In this document: piece after piece, positions 23,901-32,666 of the stretch
How positions within the stretch are numbered: the stretch's first letter is position 1
Layout of the letters: every line of letters begins with the position of its first letter
Assembly: GCA_024529925.1 (NCBI GenBank)
Contig: JAFEUB010001122.1
Span: 182,501 to 246,500, forward strand
Direction: 5' to 3'
DNA from: Ophthalmolycus amberensis
Taxonomy: Eukaryota > Chordata > Actinopteri > Perciformes > Zoarcidae
DNA length: 64,000 nucleotides
Made by a program: the position numbers and the translations under genes
The notes under the pieces: model-generated
What the model was told of the DNA's origin: nothing
The model's input: the letters and a program-made list of their open reading frames with translations, nothing else
The model's database searches: none

Positions 23901-26900
23901 CCAACAAAGATGTGTTAAGTAGCCCTTGGTAACTCAAATTCATTGGCCCCCTTTGTACATTTGTTGTTGAATGGGTTGAGTATTTGATGATAAGCTACAG
24001 CCACCTGACTGTGAGGCCTCTTTTAGTTTTAATTGTTTGACCCTTGGGTGAGCCAGCTGTCTGTTGGCATCCTTAATTAATTATTCTCTTTGTCTACATT
24101 CAACAATGTGACTCCTTCTCCGACAAGTGCAGCTGTTTGACACCAGTTTTCATTTTTGCATTTTCAGGTCTAAAGAGCTAATGATCACCTACTTCTTCTG
24201 TGGTGAGGAGATTCCTTATCGCAGCGTGATGAAGACCCACTGCCTCAACCTGGGACACTTCAAGGAACAGCTCAGCAAGAAAGGCAACTACCGGTAATTA
24301 TGAACCACTGACGGCACACAAATCACAGTACTGGCTCATACTCGGCTAGATATTTCTTCACACCTGTTTGAATGAGGGTGGTGCTGGAGCAGGATTAGTT
24401 ATCTGTGTATGTATGTGCATTTGTTATTGTACTTGTATATGCTTGTCTGCTGAGTGGCAGTGTGAAATACTGGAGCCTGATAGTTGAAAAGAAACTGGGC
24501 TGATCCGCTATGCTCAGAGCTTACAGCGAGAGGGGAGGGGGGGGTCTGGAGCAAATTTTTTCCCACATCTGGTACTGATTTCCATGGTAAGGCAGCCTTA
24601 ATAAATATGGCTTTGAAGACTGGGCCATTTTATTTTGTGCACAAAGACCATTGCGAGGCCTTCAAATTCCTCCTCCACACTATTGCATCAGGCATTAAAA
24701 TCAAATGCCGCAAGCGCCGTCTTCTGTTAATGACTGATTGCCGGTCACAAACCAAAAATACCTCCTGTCAATGTCAGCAGATGAGGGGGAATTGTTAAAC
24801 AAAGTAAAGACTAATTTAAAACATCACATGACATTTTCAATCAGGATGTCCAGGCTTTATTGAGTAACTGTTCCAGTGCGGCGTAGGTTGTATGCCACTG
24901 AAAAGACACAAGACCTGCATGCCCATGACATCAGCATTAGGTTACAGCCACATCTGCTTGTTAGGCAAGAGAGAAGGCCTGCAAACAAGTCATTGCACCG
25001 CTGCTATCCCATAACTCTTCAGCGAGCGAATGAGAAGGGGGAGGTGGGGATGAAGCGTCTGGCTTCAATGACAGCAGAATGTGTGGAGTTGGTTAATTTG
25101 GACATGGCAGCGGTACAGTGGAGAACAGTATGCTGCAGCTCTGCCAGACAATATTAGTGCCAGATGTTGCAAAGAGAGAAAAAAATCCTGCCACATAAAA
25201 CATGTTCCAATAGTAAGACTCCTTCTGTCACTCTCTGTCTCACTCTCCGAAAACAAAGTGATGACTTTGAACTATTTGTGAGTGAAAATAAAGCATTCTC
25301 TTCTGGAAAAGAAAATCCAGCCAATTCAATTGAGAAGGGTAATGCATTTATTTGGTTTCTACTAATGAAGATGAAAAGGCTAAAGCTAAAGCTTCTCTCT
25401 GTTGTCGAAGCTTTGCTGAAATGCTATATCATTAAACAACGCCATCACCCCTCCGACTGAGGCATTTTTCCATAACAAAGCTTATCATTAAATCCCCTCC
25501 CGCTGATCTTTTGCTGGGTTGAAAGTAGAGAGGAGAAATCATTAGGAGCTCCAGGAGACTTCACAGTCACTGGGACCAAGCTAACCCTGGGAGTTATCTC
25601 TGCTTGAGAGAAGAAGAAGAGTGGGCTAGCAAGGTGACCTGTGACCTCCAGGAGACTGTCTGAGCGGTTGCCCCCCCCCCCCCCCCCCCCCCCCCCCCAG
25701 GGTAAAGCCCCTCAGGGGCCTATCACACCCACTCACCGAGCCAGAAAAGGCCTGCGCTTGGCCCCCCCCCCGCGCTTTCTTACCTTCCCGCTCCCCTCTT
25801 TTTTCCTCTGTTCTCCGCTGGTGATCGGAAAGCTGCCCGAAGTATGTGTGTGTGTGTCTGGGATGGCGAGTGTGGATAAGAGAGAAACACAGGCCGTGTT
25901 TATGTGCAAGCAGCGGAGTGTGTTCTTGCAGTCACAGGCAGACTCTCAGGCACCTGAAATGCCAACCTGTGTGACAGAAAGGCCCTTCATTTGACAGCCA
26001 GGCCAATTAGAAGCCATGGAGATACAGAAAGAGAGGGTCACTGCTAAAGAGAGAGAGGAGGGGGGGGAGGCATTAAGACAGCCTCTAATTAACCCTTCAA
26101 CTTTAATAAGACCTTGCAGGTAGGGTTGGGTATCGTTTGGGTTTTTTCCGATACCGGTGCCTAAACGGTGCCTGAATCGATACTTTTTTCTTCAAATTGA
26201 ACAATATATTAACTGTTTAAAGTATACTATAAATATAAATAAATACAAAACACTTGGCTTCAAACTACAGCTTCAAACCTTTTAACTATGAACATTATGT
26301 TAACTGTTAACAGTTTACAGTATACTTAAATAAATATAAATAAATACAAAACACACACACTACAGCTTCAAACTTCAGCAATTATTTTGCAGAAATATGA
26401 GCATATTTTCCTTCTCTGGCAAAATACGACACGTCTCATGACTTATTTTATTTTACCAGTTGGTGGCGGTAATGCGCCAATTCGTCGTTTGCCAACCGCC
26501 AGTACACCTCAAAGGAGAAGAAGAAGAAGCTTTCGCGTGCCTGTGTTGTGCTTATGAGCGACAGCGCTAAGTATCCCGTTGTAATAATACTATGAGTGAG
26601 GAGCGGAGGACAGAGTCCTGCTGCCAGGACGGAGTCATCAGAGTAGTGTAAAAAAAGTATTTAAATTGGCTCAGGCACCAAAAGGAAGCACCGAAATCTG
26701 CGTTGCGTTTCGGTCCGGTTAGATACCGGACGTATAGGAACCGGTGCCATATTGGTAGTGGTGTCACGGATCGATCCGTGATCCGTTCGGATCAGCCCTC
26801 ACGGTTCGGATCACTTGTGAACCGCGGATCAATCGAGTATTTGTTTTCTTTTTTTTTTTACAGCGTAATCATCATAGTGTGTAATAAAGTTCTACTGCTG

Positions 26901-28636
26901 CTGTTCCTTTTCAAGTAACAAGTCCCCGAATATCAATGCAGAGTGTCAGTGAACAGATATAAAGCAGTAGTGTTCACGTGAACGGAGCAGCTTAGAAGCA
27001 TTTAACGGTGAAGTCATGGCGAGCGGAGGAACGTCAGAAGCCGCGGCGTCATTCAAGTCGCAAGTTTGGGAACATTTTGTCTTCCCTGTAACGTATAATG
27101 ACGGATGAGGGTGGTGGACGAAACCGTTACGGTATGTAGGCGTTATTTAAAGAGACACACGACAACGGCAAAACATCGGCATGTCCACACATATGAAGAG
27201 ACACCATCCCGTCTGTCAGCGACGGGGACACTCCGGTGTAGAAAACAAAGGATTTCTAAATCTGGTTAAAATGCTTGAGCCACGCTACGAAATCCACTCA
27301 CGCACCCACTTCAGTGTGAAGCTGTTCCAGGCGTCTATGAGAAGGAAAAGACTGTGACCGCTTTCACCACGGCGGAGTGATTCTTAGTCCGGCGCTGTAG
27401 ACACGCCCCCTCTGTGAGAGTCACACACACACACACACCTGGTTCAGGTGCTGACAGAAGTATCAGAGTGAAGCTAGACAGGCCCAATAATATTCCAGTC
27501 ACCACAGAAAGGTCGACCCTCTCCCCAGACAATGGAGATATTCTCATCTTTTTGAAAATAATGTCACAGTAATGGTAAACATTATGTATTTGAATGGCAT
27601 AACCTGACAGGAAGTAAACATAGACCCAAGTTGTTGCTGAGCAGTTCAGTTCAGTGTAAACAGTGGAAGCTAGCTCACTAGCTGTTTCTTTCTTTCAATA
27701 TTGATGAAAGGACGAGGATATCAGAATTGAGTATTCTTGAATGTTTTATTTTTATTTATTCATTTCATTTTGTTTCAAATTGGACATATTCAATATTTTT
27801 GTTTTCATGTAAGACTATAGCCCAAAGTTCTTTGCTTTAAGTGTTCTTGAAGTTCTTTAATTAATAAATGGAAAGCAAAGTTATATTTGTCTCCTCCCCT
27901 TTTCTTTGTTGATCCGAAAAATGATCCGAACCGTGACTCCTGAACCGTGATCCGAACCGAACCGTGAGGTTTGTGATCCGTGACACCCCTACATATTGGC
28001 ACCGAGTTTCGGTACCCAACCCTACTTGCAGGACAGATATGCATCTGTCGAATGGTCAGGAGTGGATGAGGAGACAAGCACACAGGGATGAACACACACA
28101 CACAGACGGGCTGTTTCTAGCAGCTGGAATTATCACAGGGAGTGTTTAAACGGAGGGTTCAGCTCTGTTTGTGCAGCGGTGTGATGTGGAGTCGGGCTCT
28201 GCCTTTGAAGTGTGCAGGGATGGCATTGAAGGCTATGACTAAGTTGTTTTGCGCAGGATCCATTTCTGGCTCTCAGAGTGTGTGTGTTTGTTTTTGATTT
28301 GGACTAAAGGGAGTTGTGCGTGAGCATGTAAATGGAAGTAGTTGTGTAGGTGCCTCAAAGCGGTTTAAAACACGATGAAATGCATCAGATGCACTCCTGC
28401 TGCCACTCTGTCAGTTTTCATTTGAGTTCAATTTTAATTTTTTTTCCACGTACACCTACGCTCAACACTTTCTAATCACGGGCCTCGCTCTTTGTTTTGT
28501 CCTCCGTAGGTACTACTTCAAGAAAGCCAGTAATGAGTTTGAGTGTGGTGCCGTGTTCGAGGAGGTGTGGGAGGACGCCACCGTGTTGCCCATGTATGAG
28601 GGCAAGGTCCTGGGCAAGGTGGAGAGAATGGACTAA
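12617..28636 (+). CDS. axin2: Axin-2 (conductin), whole spliced coding region, 10 coding exons
   Basis: Scaffold of the cytoplasmic beta-catenin destruction complex; it binds APC, GSK3, beta-catenin and Dishevelled and is itself a Wnt target, so it acts as a negative-feedback regulator. Coding exons: 12617-13437, 17059-17199, 19613-19715, 21551-21691, 22286-22707, 22853-23002, 23083-23316, 23479-23583, 24168-24293, 28510-28636. They sum to 2370 nt, or 789 residues plus stop; every intron is GT-AG and every junction keeps frame. Domains by residue: tankyrase-binding RPPVPGEEGE 19-28; RGS about 86-206; GSK3-binding helix about 367-384; beta-catenin-binding helix about 433-447; His-rich segment in the fifth coding exon; DIX 707-789. 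It is axin2 rather than axin1 because of LKTPGCQSPG, VWQW(I)LESERQ, the KHIHHHYIHHHH run and the RRNEDGLGEPEG N-terminal segment. The start follows a GCC-ATG context with no earlier ATG in the exon. Identification rests on remembered vertebrate sequences; exon borders are by eye. Confidence 0.96.
15222..15224. repeat. TAA target-site duplication, left copy
   Basis: Directly abuts the left inverted terminus; the partner is at 16353-16355. Confidence 0.7.
15532..15618 (+). pseudogene. Relic of a MADF-type (Harbinger accessory protein) N terminus
   Basis: ATG at 15532 opens MEDKLIVAVCGFPELYDTSY, which resembles the start of MADF DNA-binding domains (LI.AV...P.LYD) carried by the Myb/MADF-like protein of fish Harbinger elements. 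The frame hits TAG at 15595; the codons after the stop read RDRTKL, close to the YRDR.K that follows in such domains, so the stop may simply have replaced a Tyr codon. No further domain is readable. Similarity is judged from memory of the family. Confidence 0.55.
15758..15936. repeat. Minisatellite, three copies of a 58-bp unit inside the Harbinger-like element
   Basis: Units at 15758-15820 (with a 5-nt insertion), 15821-15878 and 15879-15936. Each begins AGAAGACAAGTA and ends CCCTTTTTGTCGG. Copies 2 and 3 are identical, which suggests recent tandem duplication or copy-number polymorphism. Confidence 0.95.
17059..17199 (+). CDS. axin2: axin2 coding exon 2
   Basis: Encodes the end of R274 through S320 and two bases of V321. 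It contains the vertebrate axin signature SGYIFAPATSANDSEISSD followed by DDSMSMTDSSV, a Ser/Asp-rich linker between the RGS and GSK3-binding regions. The acceptor is TTTTTTGCAG before 17059; the donor GTAAGT begins at 17200. Phase matches both neighbours. Confidence 0.96.
17200..19612 (+). other. axin2 intron between coding exons 2 and 3 (2.4 kb)
   Basis: No repeat or gene recognised. The stretch at about 17900-18240 is complex, balanced sequence and may hold an intronic regulatory element, but this is only an impression. Confidence 0.6.
19613..19715 (+). CDS. axin2: axin2 coding exon 3
   Basis: Encodes V321 to P355: DGIPPYKLGTKKQLQREIH, then RSVKINGQITLPHFP. Human axin2 has the near-identical DGIPPYRVGSKKQLQREMH. 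The acceptor is TTTTTTAACAG and the donor GTAAGT starts at 19716. The exon ends in phase 0. Confidence 0.96.
19716..21550 (+). other. axin2 intron between coding exons 3 and 4 (1.8 kb)
   Basis: Holds CT-rich simple sequence, notably (TC)n at 20935-20965. A non-repetitive stretch at 21120-21340 has an open frame, but no splice logic supports an exon there. Confidence 0.6.
20935..20965. repeat. (TC)n microsatellite
   Basis: About 15 uninterrupted TC dinucleotides directly visible. Confidence 0.95.
21551..21691 (+). CDS. axin2: axin2 coding exon 4: GSK3-binding helix
   Basis: Encodes residues 356-402, starting RTHRLPKEMTPVEP. The amphipathic helix VEPSAFAAQLISRLEKLK (about 367-384) corresponds to the GSK3-interaction domain of axins, which places GSK3 next to beta-catenin. 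The exon ends in a coiled, charged stretch LEERLQQIQE. Acceptor TATCCTGCAG, donor GTACGG at 21692; 141 nt, phase 0 at both ends. Confidence 0.96.
21692..22285 (+). other. axin2 intron between coding exons 4 and 5 (594 nt)
   Basis: Unique-looking sequence; no feature seen. Confidence 0.6.
22286..22707 (+). CDS. axin2: axin2 coding exon 5: beta-catenin-binding helix and His-rich segment
   Basis: Encodes residues 403-542 and two bases of A543. DPQAILDEHLSRVLKT (about 432-447) is the beta-catenin-binding helix, followed by PGCQSPGV and a SPRSHSPD phospho-linker. A His-rich run (KHIHHHYIHHHH) and KTKEQIEAEAAQRVQCLCP follow; both are axin2 hallmarks. The longer His tract found after SPD in human axin2 is missing here, where the sequence reads RTDALVSSGHGPFFG. 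Acceptor CCTGTCTAG, donor GTGAGT at 22708. Confidence 0.96.
22853..23002 (+). CDS. axin2: axin2 coding exon 6
   Basis: Encodes A543 to H592 and two bases of R/S593. The first half (RCSTLSRRPVKDTDEG) is poorly conserved linker. The second half, DRSQNVWQWILESERQGKHK, matches the conserved axin2 block DRSQDVWQWMLESERQ. The preceding intron is only 145 nt. Acceptor TTCCTCCAG, donor GTGAGT at 23003. Confidence 0.95.
23083..23316 (+). CDS. axin2: axin2 coding exon 7
   Basis: Encodes S593 to Q670 and two bases of R671. It carries a Gly/His-rich variable stretch (SSWGGGGIGSGAHLRGHH), then the strongly conserved QDPAMPPLPPPNTLAQLEEA and CRRLEEVSKPPKQR. The preceding intron is 80 nt, the smallest in the gene. 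Acceptor TATCCTAACAG, donor GTACAC at 23317. Confidence 0.95.
23479..23583 (+). CDS. axin2: axin2 coding exon 8 (variable linker before DIX)
   Basis: Encodes R671 to D705 and two bases of E706: HSTGASSLQRDRSHPAAAFP followed by TAGSPLASPGLQGD. Only the QRDR(N/S)H core resembles human; the human segment before DIX is longer. The acceptor is ATTTTAACAG. The donor chosen is GTATGG at 23584, a weak match, but it is the one that keeps frame into the DIX exon; reading through it meets a stop near 23641. Confidence 0.88.
   Translation, partial: AFNRSQQPSERQEPPSSSLPHCRQPASQPRTPRR
23584..24167 (+). other. axin2 intron between coding exons 8 and 9 (584 nt)
   Basis: Only a short (CA)n at about 23873-23886 is seen. 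Confidence 0.6.
24168..24293 (+). CDS. axin2: axin2 coding exon 9: first half of DIX domain
   Basis: Encodes E706 to Y747 and two bases of R748. ELMITYFFCGEEIPYRSVMK and LGHFKEQLSKKGNY are the N-terminal half of the DIX (DAX) domain, the head-to-tail polymerising module that lets axin co-polymerise with Dishevelled. Acceptor TTTTCAG, donor GTAATT at 24294. Confidence 0.96.
25671..25698. repeat. Poly(C) tract of 28 bases
   Basis: An uninterrupted run of C followed by AG. Its length is likely unreliable in sequencing and probably variable between individuals. On the other strand it is a G run able to form G-quadruplexes. Confidence 0.95.
26756..27991. mobile_element. Inner (nested) hAT element with BED/transposase relic
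   Basis: Ends TAGTGGTGTCACGGATC and GATCCGTGACACCCCTA are inverted with one mismatch. A perfect 8-bp duplication CATATTGG flanks it (26748-26755 and 27992-27999). Subterminal GATCCG/CGGATC words recur at both ends. The interior carries broken BED-finger and hAT transposase sequence at 27016-27380. At 1236 bp it is far shorter than an autonomous hAT, so it is a deletion derivative. It must have inserted after the outer element. Confidence 0.9.
27016..27380 (+). pseudogene. Degenerate ZBED-type hAT transposase fragment
   Basis: ATG at 27016 opens a peptide reaching VWEHFVFPVTYNDG, the start of a BED-type zinc finger, and stops at TGA 27106-27108. In the next frame VVDETVTVCRRYLKR continues the finger (the second Cys of CRRC is now Tyr). 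In a third frame GMSTHMKRHHP (27178-27210) supplies the His pair. Further on, LVKMLEPRYEIHSRTHFS (about 27260-27320) resembles the region after the finger in hAT transposases, then a last frame change precedes a TGA at 27378. At least three frame breaks make it non-functional. Similarity is from memory of ZBED proteins. Confidence 0.75.
28510..28636 (+). CDS. axin2: axin2 last coding exon: end of DIX domain and stop
   Basis: Encodes R748 to D789 and TAA (28634-28636). YYFKKASNEFECGAVFEEVW and PMYEGKVLGKVERMD complete the DIX domain; the C terminus aligns with human LGKVERID. It is separated from the previous exon by the 4.2 kb transposon-filled intron. Acceptor CCTCCGTAG. Confidence 0.96.
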
Positions 28637-30330
28637 AAGCCACTTTGTTGCCAACCACCCAACCAACCAACGCCCTTCCCCGCCCAACCAAAAGCTAAAC
28701 TGTCCCTAAAAAAACAATTGAGCAAGAGACTCTTTGTAATTAACAAAAAATACTCTGGACTCCTGCTTTTGTTTTCTTCTATTTCTTAATATTAAGCTAA
28801 ACAGAGTTAATATATCCAGCACAAGAGGAGTGTTTGAAGGAAGACGAGCCAATGAAGTATGTCGAACCCAGAGGAGGTGCCGCCCCTCCCTGACTTTATC
28901 AACCAATCAGCCTTAGAAACACAAGGGAATGACACGAGAGACTTAAAAAGACCAATACAAGGATGACGATGATGAAGATGATTGGAGGCCAGTGGGGGGA
29001 GACCCCGCCTCTTCTTGAATATAACCACTGAAGATATAGATGACTGTTTTGTTGTGATGTGATGAGAAACTGATGGTGCGTTCACGCCAAGTGCAACGGA
29101 CTAGCAGGCGCTGAAGACACGGTGTCACCAACCTGCTCTTAACGCCACACTCCAACATCGTTACAAAAACGTCTGTACATGTGCATATACATACATGCAT
29201 ATATTTATATATACATGTATTATATATATATAGAGATGCTTTTTGTCTTGAGTTGAAAGTTTTTAAGTATTTATTGAAAAGAAAACCCCAACCCACTCTT
29301 TTCCCTGTTTTTAAAAACCTGTGTCCCTCCCCCTCCCTATTCCAGCCAATGGGCAAGCTGCTTTGAATGTTGGGAGAATACTGTGGTGATATTATTAAGT
29401 GTTTGTTTTTGTCTGTTTTTACTTTACACAAAGGATGTGACACTAGCCTAGCACCTCCCATCGCCTTGTAGCCCTGTCTGATCCAAACTAACAACCTTAG
29501 CAGCGGTCGTGTCTGAGGCGCACTCCCTCCTCTATTCTAATGGTCAATCCCAGTCTTATATGCTGCTGATAATTTGTAATGTTTGTCACACTAGTATTCC
29601 TCTCCCTCGTTCTCCCCCTCCCTCTCTTTTTCCCCTCAGTCCGGCGACAGAGCTCAATCTTTTTTGTTGTGCCTTTGTTTGTGAACCAGGCATTGCACGA
29701 GGGTAGGGGGGTGAAAACAGTTGCAGATACCTGGAGCACAAGCTGTACCATCTAATAATGGCAGTGTTTACAGCCCGCACACTAAAATAACTTTTGCTAA
29801 CAAGAACAAGTGAGAATGACTTCTCAACGGAAGTCAGCTAGTGTGCCAAAAACACACAAGAAAAGAAAACAGAACATTGAAGAATTGTGGCTCCAATATC
29901 CTATGAATGTTGTTACAGTAACATCGTATATAGCAGAGCTCCTGTATACATTGTAATTATGCATTCTGAAGTATGGATACTGACACATGTGATGCACACA
30001 CACACACAGTATCTCTGGTGTTTTATGAGTACAGCACCTGTGCCTACATGGATGCCATACCATGTGCTACCCTGTTTCAGGGTTTTAATATATATCCCTT
30101 GGTTTTCAGAAGGGTTTTATGTTGAAAAGATATTTTTATGCTTTTAATAATATCCTGTAATCATCAGTTTTGTTTTTACACCACGTCCTTTTTTGTTTTT
30201 GTTTCATTATATCTAAACTGTAAATTATACATTATATAAAGAGTTTCATTTAAAGATTTACATGGACCTATAATTATTGTAATTATTGAGAGATGTAGCC
30301 TTTATTAAAGTTTTATATTTTTCAAATGAA
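28637..30330 (+). other. axin2: axin2 3' UTR
   Basis: About 1.7 kb between the stop codon and the first good polyadenylation signal. Composition is AT-rich toward the end, with TA-rich runs near 29190-29235. No open reading frame here looks genuine. The end is inferred from the signal at 30304 and the GT-rich sequence after it. Confidence 0.7.
30304..30309 (+). promoter_or_regulatory. Polyadenylation signal ATTAAA
   Basis: ATTAAA followed within about 30 nt by GCTGTTGTGCCTGG, a GT-rich downstream element. It is the best placed signal after the axin2 stop; no AATAAA is seen earlier in the UTR. Confidence 0.65.
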
Positions 30331-32621
30331 AGCTGTTGTGCCTGGATTTGCTTCTTTTATGATTGTCCAGAATAAGCTGTCAATGGTTTTCACTGCACTT
30401 CTAATGTCATCACGATACATTGTCTTATATCATGGTCTGGCTGAATCCTCGATTAGCTAGCTAATGTTGTTAAACATACTTTCAAATTATATTTATTGTT
30501 TATTCAACCGCATGCAATGTTAATGACTTTAAATGATTATAAATATATCTGGCTCAAGTAAAACAGACTTTATCGCCTGTTGCCATGTCGTGTCTAAGGT
30601 TCGTCCTATTTACTGGAGTAGTGACCAACGTTTCCATAGCATAAGAACCTTATGGGCTGGTAATGATTGTTCCAGGTATTAGCAAACCCCCAGGTGTTAC
30701 CACGGATTGTGAAAAGTTTTGAATAGCAAAACGAATGAAAATCTACATATACGGTCTTAATTCTTCTTGCACTGGTCGCATTGCAGATCTCATGGAGGCT
30801 GGTATGGTATGTGATGGTAGGTGGAAGCAGCAGAAAGTGCCAGCAGACAATTTGTAGAAATCCAGACACATTTCAAACCACTCAAACGGGGTTTGGATCA
30901 GATTTTCAGAAAACACATGTCGTGTTTTTTTTTGTTTTTTTTGCTGTCCAGACTTGCAGTCTTGATTATATCCAGACTAAAGCAGTCTGGATACAATCTG
31001 GATGTGCAAAAGAAATGTTGGGCAGGCAGTCTGAACGAGGCCTTAGACAAGTCCCATACAATTGTAACATCCTTGGTATGATTCTGGGCAGAGACCCTGT
31101 CTTGTGTGTTATATCCTCTCCTGCTAAAAGCCAAAATATTATCTCAAACGTATCAGTCTGATAAAACCAACCAAAAGCATCAATATCAGCTGTTTAATTG
31201 TAAATGCCACACTTTAGCTAAATTTGAAGAAATATTGAATCGTGAACATCACACTACACCCTCACTACACCTTCAGTGAAATAGCCTATCTATTGGAAAT
31301 TACAGAATTTGCTAAGTAGGGCAGTATGTAACCTGTTGTTAAATACTTACGTGAATTATTCTTGACAGTTACCAGCTTTCTGTATAACCTCCACGTCTTT
31401 CTCAGTAATGATATGTTAGCGTCGTCCCCATTGAAGCGGTACAGTAGCGCTATGATCATACCACAGCACAGATTGGAGGTGGACAGGTGATGAATGAAGA
31501 TAAGTCTTGTGGTCGCATCACACAGTCAGGAGTTTCACAACCTTAAAAACGTGTCTTTGTGCCGGAAAAATAATGGAAGTTTAAATTTGTGAATGCAAGC
31601 TGTTAATTCACTGCGTAAACATAAATCACTTAAAGCCTGCAACCTTTTGATGTGTTACAGTCCCTCAGTGGTGAAATGTGCGCCTTCAGTATTCAGCACT
31701 GTATACAGCACTTAAATGGGAGACATTAAGCATGGAAACGGGGGCATCGGCTAATTGGTCCTATTAAAGAGCAATGAGGACCAGCGCATACTCTCTGACA
31801 GTCAACAGAAACATTAATGAAGCAGACTGCATCCCCTATTAGAGGGCCTATAGCCATGTTTGCCTCAATTATTTCAGCAGTGGGGGGGGGATAATTCAGT
31901 GGTGGGGAGTGCGCGCTGTCTTCTGTGTGCAGACTCACTCACTTGTATGGCTCACTTCAAATTGTTGACATAAAAAGAGACTTGCAATTGGCGAAAAGCA
32001 GAGGTAGCCACATAACAAAGATAACAGCAGTCATTACTGACAAGCTTTCACTTCCCACAAAATGATTTTCTCATTTCTTTCTCCCCTGGTAGCTGTTGCT
32101 GGCAATAAGGCAAAAAAAAGAGGAGAAAAAACAGACAAGCCGCCAATGCTTGTCACATCTACCAGATACTGTAGGTTTTTCTCTTTCATAAAGCACATAC
32201 ACCTCCTTTTTCACCTTCAAAATTTATTTTACTGCAGCCATCCCTGAACAGTTTGTATTTTTAACACCACAAATAGCAGATTCATTTCCCGGACTCTTTT
32301 CATCAAAGGCACAGTGTGGTGAAACTTCAACACATGATCAATGCATTACATACTCCCCAAAACCTTAAAATCAATTCCTCCATGCTTTTAGCTTGACAAT
32401 GAGGAGGGTTTAATCAGGCTGAACCAGCCAGTTTCTGTTGAACTGTGGAACGGGGCAGGTGTAGCCCTCCACCCTCCCCGCCTCTCCCCAACTCTATTTT
32501 TACAGCCTCTTGGGGCTCCGGCTTTGAAGGGAAACCTATCCAGGAAAATTGCTTGCATTTTTCCCCACCGTAGCGTTGATAGATGGACATTGACTGTCGC
32601 ATTCCCTCTCTTGCACATCAG

Positions 32622-32666
32622 GAGCTCAGAGCTCAGAGCTCAGAGCTCCCCCCCCCCCCCCCCCCC
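32622..32666. repeat. AGAGCTC tandem repeat followed by a 19-base C run
   Basis: Visible directly; simple sequence. Confidence 0.9.

Larger units (their letters stand above)
26121..28024. mobile_element. Outer hAT-type non-autonomous element
   Basis: The left end TAGGGTTGGGTATCG and right end CGGTACCCAACCCTA are inverted (12 perfect bases plus extension). A perfect 8-bp target duplication CTTGCAGG flanks it (26113-26120 and 28025-28032), as in hAT elements. It is interrupted at 26756-27991 by a second hAT element; removing that and one target copy leaves about 660 bp. The interior shows an AT-rich block duplicated at about 26205-26285 and 26300-26375 and a GGCGGTAATGCGCCAATTCG stretch; no transposase is readable. 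Confidence 0.88.
24294..28509 (+). other. axin2 intron within the DIX domain (4.2 kb)
   Basis: The largest coding-region intron. It carries a 28-base C run at 25671-25698 and the nested hAT pair at 26121-28024, which together account for much of its length. The remaining sequence shows nothing recognisable. Confidence 0.8.
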
